46,898 bases of DNA from Nocardia otitidiscaviarum NBRC 14405 (GTDB lineage Bacteria > Actinomycetota > Actinomycetes > Mycobacteriales > Mycobacteriaceae). The translations under genes and the position numbers were made by a program. The notes under the pieces were generated by a model. It made no database searches and was not told where the DNA came from. It worked only from the letters and a program-made list of their open reading frames with translations. The DNA is taken from assembly GCF_000308635.1 (NCBI RefSeq), contig NZ_BAGD01000040.1, positions 1 through 46,898 of the forward strand. The letters run 5' to 3'. Shown here one piece after another: positions 16,683 to 28,422 of this stretch (positions are counted from its first letter, which is position 1; each line of letters opens with the position of its first letter).

Positions 16683-16755
16683 TGCCCTCGGCAGGAATCG
16701 AACCTGCGGCCTTTTGCTCCGGAGGCAAACGCTCTATCCCCTGAGCTACGAGGGC
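16683..16755 (-). tRNA. tRNA-Arg (CCG)
   Basis: A 73-base cloverleaf on the minus strand: acceptor GCCCTCG pairs with CGAGGGC, D loop CTCAGGGGATAGAG, anticodon loop CTCCGGA giving CCG, T arm GCAGG-TTCGATT-CCTGC, discriminator A. The full CCA is not encoded. It lies about 2 kb from argS, which charges it. Confidence 0.95.
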
Positions 16756-16874
16756 GGGGATATGTCCGGGCGGGTGTTCCGCTCGGGCTGGGAAAGCGTA
16801 TCGCATGGGTTGCGTCTCGGCCAAAAACAGGTGTGGACCGGGCGTTTCGCGTGTGCTCGGTGGACGGTTCGGGG

Positions 16875-17615
16875 TCAGGGGTAGGGGAGGGGGGAGGCGC
16901 CGCGGGCGTCGAGCATCCGGGTCATGAGGGTGACCTCGCCCGCCTGGGTGCGGGCCATTTTCTCGGCGAGATCGCGGACTCCGCTGGTCTCGGCGCGTTC
17001 GAGGGCGTATTCGGTCATCGGCACGCCGCCCAGGTGGTGGCGCAGCATGAGCTGGAGGAACAGGATGTCCTGGGCGGTGCCGGTGGCCTGGCGCAGGGCG
17101 ACCAGGTCCTCCTGGGACGCCATGCCCGGCATGGTCGACACCGGGCCGGTGTGTTCCGGTGCGGCGGCCTCGCCGCCGTGGCCGTGCGAGGAGCCCGCGT
17201 CGGCCATCCAGCCCATGTACCCGCCGGTCGGCAGCAGCGGCTCGCCCCACAGCTGCAACCAGGCGTGCATGCGCCCGAGCTGATTCTGCTGGCTGGTGAG
17301 GATGTCGTAGGCCAGGCTCTTGATGGCCGGATCGTCGGAACCCGCCAGTGCGACACCGGCCATCTCGACCGCTTGGGCGTGGTGCACCGACATGTCCTGG
17401 CTGAAGCCGATGTCCACGGCATTCGGATTCGGCTCGGAGCTGCCGTCCAGGGGGATGCGCGCGAACACGCCCAGCGCGAAGCCGATGAGCAGCACGCCGA
17501 TCACGCCCAGCACGACCAGCGCCGGGCGTTGGCTCGGGCGGGCGGTCGCGGTGGATTCGGCGGGCTGGTCGTCGGCCGACTCGTGGGGATCGCTGTGGGA
17601 CAACAAGGGCGGCAT
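16875..17615 (-). CDS. DUF305 family membrane-anchored protein
   Basis: 246 residues. A cytoplasmic proline/serine-rich N-terminus precedes one membrane helix (PALVVLGVIGVLLIGFALGVFA, about residues 33-54). The external part shows the DUF305 pattern: FSQDMSVHHAQAVEMAGVAL and, later, LFLQLMLRHHLGGVPMTEYA, with His and Met residues suited to metal binding, plus a His-rich SSHGHGGEAAAPEHTG stretch. The fold is a four-helix ferritin-like bundle in this family; some members relate to copper. The start is ATG 17615, which overlaps the upstream gene's stop (TGATG), so the two are translationally coupled. Function unproven. Confidence 0.85.
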   Translation of the reverse strand: MPPLLSHSDPHESADDQPAESTATARPSQRPALVVLGVIGVLLIGFALGVFARIPLDGSSEPNPNAVDIGFSQDMSVHHAQAVEMAGVALAGSDDPAIKSLAYDILTSQQNQLGRMHAWLQLWGEPLLPTGGYMGWMADAGSSHGHGGEAAAPEHTGPVSTMPGMASQEDLVALRQATGTAQDILFLQLMLRHHLGGVPMTEYALERAETSGVRDLAEKMARTQAGEVTLMTRMLDARGASPLPYP

Positions 17616-18565
17616 CACTGTCCCGGCGCGGGCTGCTCGGGCTGCTGAGCGTCCTCGGGCGCGGCGGGCTGCTCACCCGCGGGCGCGTCGGTCGGTGCGG
17701 GAATGTTCGGAATACCCTCCGGCAGACCCGACAGACCCTCCAGACCGGACAGGCCCTCCAACCCCGGGATGCCCTGCAGTCCGCCGCCCAGCTCGGTGGG
17801 ATCGGTCATGGATCCCTGGGTCGCGCCCTTGCCGTCCATGCCCACCGCGTCGGGGCCCGGCGGCGTCGGATCGAAGGCGGGCGGATTCACCGTGTCGAAG
17901 GTCGGGTTGGCGCAGCTGGCGCCCACCTCCGGATAGGTGTTCTCGTTGAGGCGCAGATCCTTGATGAACCGGTCCACCCGGGCATCGTCGACGGTGTCCA
18001 CCTTCAGCTGGTGCCCCCACGCCTGCAGCGAGATCGGCTTGTCCAGGCCGGGGTAGGGCGACATGAGCATGTACGGCTGACCGTCGACCTTCTGCTTCAG
18101 GGTGTCGATGGTCCCGGCGTCCACACTGTCCGGGTTGTAGGTGATCCACACCGCACCGTGTTCGAGCGAGTGCACCGCGCTCTCGGTGCGAATGGCCTTG
18201 TCGTACACCACGCCCGTGCACGCCGCCCACGAACTGTCGTGCGGGCCGCCGAAGGCCGGGGTCTGGTCGTAGGCCACCCGCTGGGCGGCCGACACGTGCT
18301 GACCCGCCGGATAGTCCTTCTTGACCACGCCGTCGATATAGGCGGACGGATTCTTCAGCTCCTCCTGCGCGTGATACTTCGGCACCAGGTACGCGGCGAG
18401 CGCGCCGACGAGTGCGATGATCACCACCGCGGCACCGATGGTCGGCCACGGGATGTTGCGCTTGGTCGGCAACTTCCCGCTCTTGCCTCCCTTCCGCGGC
18501 GACGTGGAGGATTTGCTCGCGGCCTTGATGGCTTTCGCCGACTTGGCGCTGGTCCTGCTCGGCAT
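17615..18565 (-). CDS. DUF3105 family membrane-anchored protein
   Basis: 316 residues. A lysine/serine-rich cytoplasmic tail (about 38 residues, KAASKSSTSPRKGGKSGK) precedes a membrane helix (TIGAAVVIIALVGALAAYLV). The external domain has the DUF3105 hallmarks: QTPAFGGPHDSSWAACTGVVY, SAVHSLEHGAVWITYNP and MLMSPYPGLDKPISLQAWG. After it comes an unusual Gly/Leu/Pro-rich tail with repeated LEGLSG units and a Pro/Gln/Ala-rich end. DUF3105 and DUF305 genes are often adjacent in actinobacteria, which suggests one envelope complex; the task is unknown. ATG 18565 is the first start. It is divergent from argS with 132 bases between. Confidence 0.85.
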   Translation of the reverse strand: MPSRTSAKSAKAIKAASKSSTSPRKGGKSGKLPTKRNIPWPTIGAAVVIIALVGALAAYLVPKYHAQEELKNPSAYIDGVVKKDYPAGQHVSAAQRVAYDQTPAFGGPHDSSWAACTGVVYDKAIRTESAVHSLEHGAVWITYNPDSVDAGTIDTLKQKVDGQPYMLMSPYPGLDKPISLQAWGHQLKVDTVDDARVDRFIKDLRLNENTYPEVGASCANPTFDTVNPPAFDPTPPGPDAVGMDGKGATQGSMTDPTELGGGLQGIPGLEGLSGLEGLSGLPEGIPNIPAPTDAPAGEQPAAPEDAQQPEQPAPGQ

Positions 18566-18697
18566 CGCTGTTGTGCTCTTTTCGACGTGTGGACAATCAG
18601 ACGGGGTGGCGACTCGTCGCCGCCCCGTTTGCCGGGCGCGTGCCCGCGAGGTGCCCGCTGACGGCGTTCACCTGCTCAGACCATAGGATAGTGACTC

Positions 18698-20356
18698 GTG
18701 ACTCCAGCTGACCTTGCAGATCTCCTTCGTGCGACCGCGGCGAAGGTCCTTGTCGAACGTGGATCCGACCCTGCGGTCCTGCCCGACGAGGTCAAGGTGG
18801 AGCGTCCGCGTAACCCTGAGCACGGTGACTATGCCACGAATCTGGCCATGCAGGTAGGGAAGAAAGCGGGCTTGAATCCGCGGGATTTCGCGAACCTGCT
18901 GGCCGAGGCGCTGTCGGCGGCCGAGGGTATCGAGTCCGCGGAGGTCGCCGGGCCCGGCTTCCTGAACATCCGGCTGGCCAAGGCCGCCCAGGGCGCGATC
19001 ATCACCAGGATCCTGGCGGCGGGTGAGAGCTTCGGCACAGCCGACACCCTCGCGGGCACCAAGATCAACCTGGAATTCGTCTCCGCCAACCCCACTGGAC
19101 CGGTACATCTCGGCGGCACCCGCTGGGCGGCGGTGGGCGACGCCCTGGGGCGCATCCTGGCGGCGCAGGGCGCGCAGGTCACCCGCGAGTACTACTTCAA
19201 CGACCACGGCGCGCAGATCGACCGCTTCGCCAAGTCGCTGGTCGCCGCCGCGCTCGGCGAACCCACCCCCGAGGACGGCTACGCGGGGGCCTACATCGGC
19301 GAGATCGCCGCGACCATCGTGGCCGCGCATCCCACCGCCGTCGAGCTGCCCGCCGAGCAGCGGCACGAGCTGTTCCGGCGCGAGGGCGTCGAGCTGATGT
19401 TCGCGCAGATCAAGCAGTCGCTGCACGACTTCGGCACCGACTTCGACGTGTACTTCAACGAGAGCTCGCTGTTCGAGTCCGGCGCGGTGGACGCGGCGCT
19501 GGAGCGGATGAAGTCCTCGGGCAACCTGTACGAGAAAGACGGCGCCTGGTGGATCAACTCCACCGAGTTCGGTGACGACAAGGACCGCGTCGTCATCAAG
19601 AGCGACGGCAAGTCGGCCTACATCGGCGGCGATATCGCCTACCTGGAGAACAAGCTGTCGCGCGGCTTCGACCTGTGCATCTACATGCTCGGGGCCGACC
19701 ATCACGGCTACATCGGCCGTCTCAAGGCCGTCGCCTCGACCCTCGGCGAGAACCCCGACGTGGTCGAGGTGCTCATCGGCCAGATGGTGAACCTGCTCAA
19801 AGACGGTGCGGCCGTGAAGATGTCGAAGCGGGCGGGCACCGTGGTCACGCTGGAGGACCTGGTCGACGCCATCGGCGTGGACGCTGCCCGCTACTCGCTC
19901 ATGCGGTCGTCGGTGAACACCAGCATCGATATCGACATCAACCTGTGGACCAAGCAGGACAGCGTCAACCCGGTGTACTACGTGCAGTACGCGCACGCCC
20001 GCACCTGCCGCATCATCGACAATGCCAAGGCATTCGACTTCGATTCGGTGACACCGGATTTCGGCCTCATGTCGGCCGAGCGCGAGGGCGAGCTGATCCG
20101 CACCCTCGGTGAGTATCCGCGCGTGGTGGCCACCGCCGCCGAGATGCGCGAACCGCATCGGGTGGTGCGCTACCTGGAGGAGCTCGCCGGGGCCTACCAC
20201 CCCTTCCAGTCCGACGACGACATGCGCGTGCTGCCCAAGGGCGACGAGCCCGTCTCGCCGCGCCACGCCGCCCGCCTCGAGCTGGTCAAAGCCGCCAACC
20301 AAGTTCTCGCCAACGGCCTCGGCCTGCTAGGCGTATCTGCCCCGGAGCGTATGTAG
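18698..20356 (+). CDS. argS: Arginyl-tRNA synthetase
   Basis: Cytoplasmic class I synthetase charging tRNA-Arg. 552 residues, normal. The N-terminal Add-1 domain ([16 protein letters not shown] to [10 protein letters not shown]) is followed by the HIGH-type motif [15 protein letters not shown] near residue 132, KMSKS-type loop [11 protein letters not shown] near 373, and a C-terminal anticodon-binding domain ([30 protein letters not shown]). The start is GTG 18698. It heads the core amino acid block, and the next gene begins on the base after its TAG. Confidence 0.97.
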   Translation: MTPADLADLLRATAAKVLVERGSDPAVLPDEVKVERPRNPEHGDYATNLAMQVGKKAGLNPRDFANLLAEALSAAEGIESAEVAGPGFLNIRLAKAAQGAIITRILAAGESFGTADTLAGTKINLEFVSANPTGPVHLGGTRWAAVGDALGRILAAQGAQVTREYYFNDHGAQIDRFAKSLVAAALGEPTPEDGYAGAYIGEIAATIVAAHPTAVELPAEQRHELFRREGVELMFAQIKQSLHDFGTDFDVYFNESSLFESGAVDAALERMKSSGNLYEKDGAWWINSTEFGDDKDRVVIKSDGKSAYIGGDIAYLENKLSRGFDLCIYMLGADHHGYIGRLKAVASTLGENPDVVEVLIGQMVNLLKDGAAVKMSKRAGTVVTLEDLVDAIGVDAARYSLMRSSVNTSIDIDINLWTKQDSVNPVYYVQYAHARTCRIIDNAKAFDFDSVTPDFGLMSAEREGELIRTLGEYPRVVATAAEMREPHRVVRYLEELAGAYHPFQSDDDMRVLPKGDEPVSPRHAARLELVKAANQVLANGLGLLGVSAPERM

Positions 20357-21778
20357 ATGAGTGCCCACCCCGCCGGACCCCGCCACGCCGACATCCCGCA
20401 CGCGCCGAATCTGCCCGAGCGCCCGACCGCGGCCCGGCAGATGATCGAGCTGCCCGCGAATGTGTGGCCCCGCAACGCCACTCGCGACGCCGACGGTGTG
20501 GTGCGGCTGGCGGGCGTGCCCGTGCACGAGCTGGCCGCCGAATTCGGCACCCCGCTGTTCGTCGTCGACGAGGACGACTTCCGGTCCCGCTGCCGCGATA
20601 TGGTGCGCGCCTTCGGCGACAACGCCAAGGTGCACTACGCCTCCAAGGCGTTCCTGTGCGGTGAGATCGCGCGCTGGATTCGTGACGAGGGCCTGTCGCT
20701 GGACGTGTGCTCCGGCGGCGAACTCGCGGTGGCGCTGCGTGCCGGCTTCCCGGCCGAGCGAATCGCCTTGCACGGCAACAACAAGTCCGTTCCCGAACTG
20801 GAGGCCGCGGTGCGCGCCGGGGTCGGCCACGTGGTGCTGGACTCGCTCATCGAGATCGAGCGGCTCGAAGCGGTGGCCAAGAGCGCGGGCGTGGTGCAGG
20901 ACGTGCTGGTGCGCCTCACCGTGGGTGTGGAAGCCCATACCCACGAATACATCTCGACCGCGCACGAGGATCAGAAGTTCGGCTTCTCGGTCGCCAGCGG
21001 CGACGCCATGCAGGCCATCGCGCGGGTCTTCGAGTCGTCGCACCTGCGCATGGTCGGCCTGCACAGCCACATCGGCTCGCAGATCTTCGATATCGACGGT
21101 TTCGAGATCTCTACCCGGCGCATGCTCGGGGTGCTGCGCGAGGCCGTGGACAAGTTCGGGGCCGAACGCGCCGCGCAGATCAGCATTCTGGATCTCGGTG
21201 GCGGCCTGGGTATCTCGTACCTGCCGCATGACGATCCGCCCGCGCTGGACGAGTTCGCCGCCAAGCTGGATCACATCGTCACCGAGGAGGCGGCGCACGC
21301 CGGGCTGCCCAAGCCGACCATCGCGGTCGAGCCGGGCCGGGCCATCGCCGGACCGGGCACCGTGACCCTCTACGAGGTCGGCACCATCAAGGACGTCACC
21401 CTCGACGGTGGCAACCGCCGCCGCTACGTCTCGGTGGACGGCGGCATGAGCGATAACATCCGTCCCGCGCTGTATCAGGCCGAGTACGACTGCCGGTTGG
21501 TCTCGCGCACCAGCGATTCCACCGCCGTCGTCGCTCGTGTGGTCGGAAAGCATTGCGAGAGTGGGGATATCGTCATTCGCGATACCTGGATGCCCGCCGA
21601 CGTGGGTCCGGGCGATCTCATCGCGGTGGCCGCGACGGGCGCGTACTGCTATTCGATGTCGAGTCGCTACAACATGCTCACCCGGCCCGCCGTGGTGGCG
21701 GTGCGGGACGGCAAGGCGCGCTTGATTCTCCGCCGGGAGACGGTGGAGGACCTACTCAGTTTGGAGGTGAACGCATGA
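20357..21778 (+). CDS. lysA: Diaminopimelate decarboxylase
   Basis: PLP-dependent decarboxylation of meso-diaminopimelate to L-lysine, the last step of the pathway. 473 residues, as in mycobacteria, whose enzymes carry an N-terminal extension. The PLP lysine is in [10 protein letters not shown] (near residue 96), with [25 protein letters not shown] for phosphate binding, [13 protein letters not shown], and the catalytic-cysteine-type region [16 protein letters not shown]. It directly abuts argS and overlaps the following hom start by 4 bases. Confidence 0.97.
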   Translation: MSAHPAGPRHADIPHAPNLPERPTAARQMIELPANVWPRNATRDADGVVRLAGVPVHELAAEFGTPLFVVDEDDFRSRCRDMVRAFGDNAKVHYASKAFLCGEIARWIRDEGLSLDVCSGGELAVALRAGFPAERIALHGNNKSVPELEAAVRAGVGHVVLDSLIEIERLEAVAKSAGVVQDVLVRLTVGVEAHTHEYISTAHEDQKFGFSVASGDAMQAIARVFESSHLRMVGLHSHIGSQIFDIDGFEISTRRMLGVLREAVDKFGAERAAQISILDLGGGLGISYLPHDDPPALDEFAAKLDHIVTEEAAHAGLPKPTIAVEPGRAIAGPGTVTLYEVGTIKDVTLDGGNRRRYVSVDGGMSDNIRPALYQAEYDCRLVSRTSDSTAVVARVVGKHCESGDIVIRDTWMPADVGPGDLIAVAATGAYCYSMSSRYNMLTRPAVVAVRDGKARLILRRETVEDLLSLEVNA

Positions 21779-23123
21779 CAGAGGTGGCTAACAACGCTGC
21801 GAGAAACGGCGTGTGGGGGACGGACCACCCGATCGGTGTCGCGGTGCTCGGCATGGGCACGGTCGGCACCGAGGTCGTGCGTATTCTGCGCGATCACGCC
21901 GACGACATCTGCAACCGCGTCGGCGCCCCCGTGGTGCTGCGCGGGGTGTCGGTGCGCGACCTCGGCAAGGACCGCGGCCTGCCCGCCGAACTGCTGACCA
22001 CCGATTCCGAGGCCCTGGTCACCCGCGACGACGTCGATATCGTGGTCGAGCTCATGGGCGGCATCGACCCGGCCCGCGCACTGATCAAACAGGCCCTGGA
22101 CGCGGGCAAATCGGTGATCACCGCCAACAAGGCGCTGCTCGCCGACTACACCGGCGAACTCGCGGCCGCGGCCGAGAACAGCCGCGCCGACCTGTACTTC
22201 GAGGCCGCCGTCGCCGGTGCCATCCCGGTGATGCGCCCGCTCATCCAGTCGCTGTCCGGTGACCGGGTGAACCGCGTGGTGGGCATCGTCAACGGCACCA
22301 CCAACTTCATCCTCTCCGCCATGGCCGAGACCGGCGCGGACTACCACGACGTGCTCGCCGAGGCCACTCGCCTGGGCTACGCCGAGGCCGATCCGACCGC
22401 CGACGTGGAGGGCTACGACGCCGCCGCGAAGGCCGCCATCCTCGCCTCGGTGGCCTTCCACACCCGGGTGACCTCCGCCGACGTCTACCGCGAGGGCATC
22501 TCCAAGATCACCGCCGAGGATCTGGAGACCGCCGCCGCCGTCGGCTGCACCGTGAAGCTGCTCGCCATCTGCGAGCGCGTGGTGGAGGGACCGGAGGAGG
22601 GCGGCAAGGAGAGCGTCTCGGTGCGCGTCTACCCGGCCCTCATCCCGCGCAAGCACCCCCTGGCAGCGGTGAACGAGGCGTTCAACGCCGTGGTGGTGGA
22701 GGCCGAGAACGCCGGCCGCCTGATGTTCTACGGTCAGGGCGCGGGCGGCGCGCCCACCGCCTCGGCGGTCATGGGCGATCTGGTGATGGCGGCGCGCAAC
22801 AAGTTCTTCGGTGGCCGCGCGCCGGGCGAATCGGTTTATGCTGAGCTGCCGATCGCACCGATCGGCGACACCCCCACCCGCTACCACGTGAACCTGCAGG
22901 TCGCCGATCGCACCGGCGTCCTCGAGGCGGTGGCGGGTGAATTCGCCAAACACGGCGTCAGCATCTCGACGGTCCGCCAGGAGGGGCACGACGAGGGCGC
23001 GCGCCTGGTCGTGGTGACCCACCACGCGCAGGAGTCCGCGCTGGCCGATACCGTTGCCGCGTTGGCCGAACTGGACTCCGTCACGTCCGTGACCAGTGTT
23101 CTGAGATTGGAAGGCACCGAGGA

Positions 23124-23127
<4 letters not shown>
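21775..23127 (+). CDS. hom: Homoserine dehydrogenase
   Basis: Reduces aspartate semialdehyde to homoserine, the branch to threonine and methionine. 450 residues from ATG 21775, which overlaps the lysA stop and follows GGAGGTGA. An N-terminal Rossmann domain ([17 protein letters not shown]), the substrate region [14 protein letters not shown] and [20 protein letters not shown] (with catalytic Lys/Asp), and a C-terminal ACT domain ([20 protein letters not shown]) that in this class gives threonine feedback control. Called thrA in M. tuberculosis. Its stop overlaps the thrC start. Confidence 0.97.
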
Positions 23128-25194
<2,067 letters not shown>

Positions 25195-25579
25195 TCGCCG
25201 ACGTATTGCCGGATTGACAGCGTGCCTGCCTTGCCGATGCAACTGGTGAGAGCTATCCTGGGGCGGTCCGTACATCGTGCGCGTCAGACGCCGGTGCTTC
25301 ATCAGGGCAATCGCTCCAGAGGCTCCTTGCTCAGGCTCGAGGCTCGAGCTCGAAACTTGGGGGTAGCCAGTCAACTGGAATGATCTCTCCCACCTTTTGC
25401 AGTCGGTGGCGAAGCCCAGCAGTCGGTGGCGAAAACCACGCAGTGGCACCACACCACCACGTGGCGAAACCACCGGTCCGGCGGGGCAGGCGATGCGGCA
25501 TCCGAGTCCGGCACACGACCGGATTGCAGGAGAAACCCTCGACAAGGCACACGGCAATCGAGGGAAGGAAAGGATTTCC
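25195..25579 (+). promoter_or_regulatory. rho promoter and long 5' leader with direct repeats
   Basis: The 385-base gap before rho holds a promoter-like pair, TTGCCG at 25231-25236 and TATCCT at 25254-25259 with an ideal 17-base spacer. This predicts a leader of about 310 nt. Inside it GCAGTCGGTGGCGAA occurs twice (25399-25413 and 25419-25433, 20-base period) and a diverged GTGGCGAAACCACC follows at 25461-25474. A GCTCGAG-rich segment lies at 25334-25352. Rho is autoregulated in many bacteria by termination in its own leader, so this may be a control region; that role is inferred. Confidence 0.55.
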
Positions 25580-27652
25580 GTGACAGATACGGACCTGCTC
25601 GCGACACCCGGGGTGGATACCAATTCCGATTCCTCGGGCGACCGCGAAAGTGACTCCGGACAAAGTTCGAGCAAGATGAGTGAACAAACCGACGTCGCAC
25701 GATCGGGGCTGACTGGAATGTTGTTGCCGCAGTTGCGTGCGCTTGCGGGAGAGCTCGGTATCCGAGGCACTTCCGGGATGCGTAAGGGTGATCTCATCGC
25801 CGCCATCAAGGAAAATCAGTCCGGTGGCGCCAAAGCCGCCGCCGCGGGCAAGCCCGCGAAGGGTGGCCGGGGTGAGAAGGCCAAGGCCGATGCCGAGGCC
25901 ACCAAGGGCGCGGATACCGCGCCGACCAGCGGGGAGTCCGGATCGGCCAAGGCCGACGCCCCCGCCGAGACCAAGAACGAGCCGTCCAAGGGCGAGTCGG
26001 CCAAGAACGAGCCGTCCAAGAGCGACGCCGGCAAGAGCGACGCCGGCAAGAGCGACACCGCCAAGAACGACGCGTCGAAGCGCGGCGCGCCCAAGGGCGA
26101 GGCCGCCGATGCCGCTCCCGCGCAGGAATCCAAGCGCGACGCGGGCGATGGCGAGGACGGTGGCCGGGAAGGCCAGCGTGGTCGGGGTCGCCAGCGTCGG
26201 GGCCGCGAACAGCGTGCCGCCGCGGCGAACAACGCTGCCGCCGAAGGGACTTCGACCGAGGCGTCCGGCGGCGAGGGCAAGTCCGAGTCGGAGGGCGAGC
26301 GCCGCCGCGATCGCAATCAGCAGAACGACCGCCAGCAGAACGGCGGCCAGCAGAACCAGAACGGCACCGCGCGCCGCGACGACCGCGGCGGAGACGACGA
26401 GGAAGGCGGCCGCGGCCGCCGCGGCCGTCGCTTCCGCGAGCGCCGCCGGGGCCGGGACCGCGACGGCGGCAGCGGTGAGTCCCGCGAGATGGAGATCCGC
26501 GAGGACGACGTCCTGCAGCCGGTGGCCGGCATTCTCGACGTGCTCGACAACTACGCGTTCGTGCGCACCTCCGGCTACCTGGCCGGTCCGAACGACGTGT
26601 ACGTGTCGATGAACCTGGTCCGCAAGAACGGCCTGCGTCGCGGTGACGCCATCACCGGTGCGGTGCGCGCCCCCCGCGAGGGCGATCAGAGCAACCAGCG
26701 CCAGAAGTTCGACCCGCTGGTGCGCCTGGACACCGTCAACGGCTCGGATATCGAATCCGCCAAGCGCCGTCCGGAATTCAGCAAGCTGACCCCGCTGTAC
26801 CCGAATCAGCGCCTGCGGCTGGAGACCCAGCCCAACAAGCTGACCACCCGCGTGATCGACCTGATCATGCCGATCGGCAAGGGCCAGCGCGCCCTGATCG
26901 TGTCGCCGCCCAAGGCCGGTAAGACCACGATCATGCAGGACATCGCGAACGCCATCGCGACCAACAACCCCGAGTGCTACCTCATGGTGGTGCTGGTGGA
27001 CGAGCGTCCCGAGGAAGTGACCGATATGCAGCGCTCCGTGCGCGGCGAGGTCATCGCCTCCACGTTCGACCGGCCGCCGAGCGATCACACCTCGGTCGCC
27101 GAACTCGCCATCGAGCGGGCCAAGCGCCTGGTGGAAATGGGTCAGGACGTGGTGGTGCTGCTCGACTCCATCACCCGGCTGGGTCGTGCGTACAACAACT
27201 CCTCGCCCGCCTCGGGCCGCATCCTCTCCGGTGGTGTGGACTCGACCGCGCTGTACCCGCCCAAGCGGTTCCTCGGCGCGGCCCGCAATATCGAGAACGG
27301 CGGCTCGCTCACCATCATCGCCACCGCGATGGTGGAGACCGGCTCCACCGGTGACACGGTCATCTTCGAGGAGTTCAAGGGCACCGGCAACGCCGAGCTC
27401 AAGCTCGATCGCAAGATCGCCGAGCGCCGCGTGTTCCCGGCGGTGGACGTCAACCCGTCCGGCACCCGCCGCGACGATCTACTGATGTCGCCCGACGAGG
27501 CCGCGGTCATCCACAAGCTGCGGCGCGTGCTCTCCGGCCTGGACTCGCATCAGGCGATCGACCTGCTGATCGACCGGTTGAAGAAGTCCAAGAGCAATAT
27601 CGAGTTCCTCATGCAGGTCTCGAAGACCGCTCCGGGCGCACTCGACGAGTAG
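25580..27652 (+). CDS. rho: Transcription termination factor Rho with large N-terminal insertion
   Basis: Hexameric RNA-dependent ATPase that ends transcription. 690 residues from GTG 25580 (GGAAAGGA at 25567-25574), versus about 419 in E. coli and about 600 in M. tuberculosis. Residues 50-75 are the Rho_N helical unit (LLPQLRALAGELGIRGTSGM). Residues about 76-300 are a low-complexity insert: first Lys/Ala/Ser/Glu repeats (KNEPSK, KSDAGKSDAGKSD), then Arg/Gln/Asn/Gly-rich RNA-binding-like sequence. The cold-shock RNA-binding domain follows (LDVLDNYAFVRTSGYLAGP), then Walker A SPPKAGKTTI (442-451), Walker B DVVVLLDSITRLGRAYN and the R loop. The open frame extends to 25397 but lacks coding character. 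rpmE and prfA lie downstream. Confidence 0.96.
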   Translation: MTDTDLLATPGVDTNSDSSGDRESDSGQSSSKMSEQTDVARSGLTGMLLPQLRALAGELGIRGTSGMRKGDLIAAIKENQSGGAKAAAAGKPAKGGRGEKAKADAEATKGADTAPTSGESGSAKADAPAETKNEPSKGESAKNEPSKSDAGKSDAGKSDTAKNDASKRGAPKGEAADAAPAQESKRDAGDGEDGGREGQRGRGRQRRGREQRAAAANNAAAEGTSTEASGGEGKSESEGERRRDRNQQNDRQQNGGQQNQNGTARRDDRGGDDEEGGRGRRGRRFRERRRGRDRDGGSGESREMEIREDDVLQPVAGILDVLDNYAFVRTSGYLAGPNDVYVSMNLVRKNGLRRGDAITGAVRAPREGDQSNQRQKFDPLVRLDTVNGSDIESAKRRPEFSKLTPLYPNQRLRLETQPNKLTTRVIDLIMPIGKGQRALIVSPPKAGKTTIMQDIANAIATNNPECYLMVVLVDERPEEVTDMQRSVRGEVIASTFDRPPSDHTSVAELAIERAKRLVEMGQDVVVLLDSITRLGRAYNNSSPASGRILSGGVDSTALYPPKRFLGAARNIENGGSLTIIATAMVETGSTGDTVIFEEFKGTGNAELKLDRKIAERRVFPAVDVNPSGTRRDDLLMSPDEAAVIHKLRRVLSGLDSHQAIDLLIDRLKKSKSNIEFLMQVSKTAPGALDE

Positions 27653-28020
27653 GACATGAGCCGGAAGGGCGCGAAATATCCTGTCGCCCTTTCGCTCGCG
27701 GTTCGAACCAGTTCGGCGGCTCCGCTACGGCGGGGCCGCCGAGGTGTATTCGGGGTTGGGCGCGGGCTGAAGAAGAACAAGCCGATCAGGGCCGCGCCGA
27801 TGATCAGGAAGCCGATGATGGTGGCGGTCACGGCGACCTGTGCGCCGGACGCCGTGACCGCCGTATAGGTGAGGTCGCCGGTGCCCGGCCGCGGTGCGCG
27901 GGAATGCACCGTCGGGTTGGGTTCGGGCCTGGCGCACCATCCCACGACCGCCCCCAGGAGCAGTACTGCGAAGACACCGCCCGCGACGATCTCGGCTCGG
28001 CGTTCGTGTGTCCGGTTCAC
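27550..28020 (-). CDS. Small two-helix membrane protein overlapping the rho 3' end
   Basis: 156 residues from GTG 28020, preceded by AGAAAGGA (spacing 5). Two hydrophobic helices (IVAGGVFAVLLLGAVVGW and VAVTATIIGFLIIGAALIGLFFF) flank a polar loop with PEPNPTVHSRAPRPG. The basic segment after helix 2 (RPTPNTPRRPRRS) suggests a cytoplasmic C-terminus. The last 34 codons run antisense through the end of rho (27550-27652) and look less gene-like, so the true end may be in doubt only through a sequence error. Function unrecognised; absent from the equivalent M. tuberculosis interval as I recall it. Confidence 0.6.
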   Translation of the reverse strand: MNRTHERRAEIVAGGVFAVLLLGAVVGWCARPEPNPTVHSRAPRPGTGDLTYTAVTASGAQVAVTATIIGFLIIGAALIGLFFFSPRPTPNTPRRPRRSGAAELVRTASERATGYFAPFRLMSYSSSAPGAVFETCMRNSILLLDFFNRSISRSIA

Positions 28021-28422
28021 AGCTGTCCTTTCTGTTCGTAGGGGGTTCCTCCCACCTGACACGACACTATGAACAACGGTGTTCGCATTCTTGAGTAGAC
28101 GGCTACTCGACTTTCAGGGGTGACTCGAGCCCTCGAAAGATGCGTGCCCGCAATTCCTTGGGGGTGGATTCGGAACAAATCCGACCATCCCCATGTTCTC
28201 GGTTACGGTCGTCGCGCACATCGCCCGCGAGAACTACTCCGGACGGGGGAGAAGTTCAGGGTTCGTCCGGGTGCTGCCACCCTGGCGCGCACGACCGGAG
28301 GGACCGGGAACAAGGCCCCGCGAGGCGGCGTTTATACTGGTCCGTCGGCAACCATGCCTAGTCGGTTCCGGTTCACGTCCTCGGTCGTCGAGGGCGACCC
28401 GGCGACCATCGAAAGGACATCC
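28021..28422. promoter_or_regulatory. Intergenic region upstream of rpmE
   Basis: About 400 bases without a convincing gene. It contains two inverted repeats close together, GAACA-ACGG-TGTTC (28071-28084) and GAGTAG-ACGG-CTACTC (28093-28108), both with the same ACGG centre, just upstream of the minus-strand membrane protein gene. A good -10 hexamer TATACT at 28333-28338 lies 85 bases before rpmE and is the probable rpmE promoter; its -35 is not clear. Confidence 0.45.

Noticed and set aside
18668..20302. 544-codon minus-strand frame opposite argS
   Set aside because: Antisense shadow of a conserved synthetase; composition is of the same Gly/Val/His-rich type.
25399..25474. CRISPR-like repeats before rho
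   Set aside because: Only two exact 15-base copies with a 5-base gap plus a diverged third; there are no spacers of uniform length and no cas genes.
25397..25579. Upstream extension of Rho by 61 codons
   Set aside because: No ribosome binding site at its start; the sequence is the repeat-bearing leader, and mycobacterial Rho begins with MTDTDL, which matches GTG 25580.
28071..28084. LexA (SOS) box
   Set aside because: GAAC and GTTC are six bases apart here, not four as in the actinobacterial consensus, and no DNA-repair gene follows.
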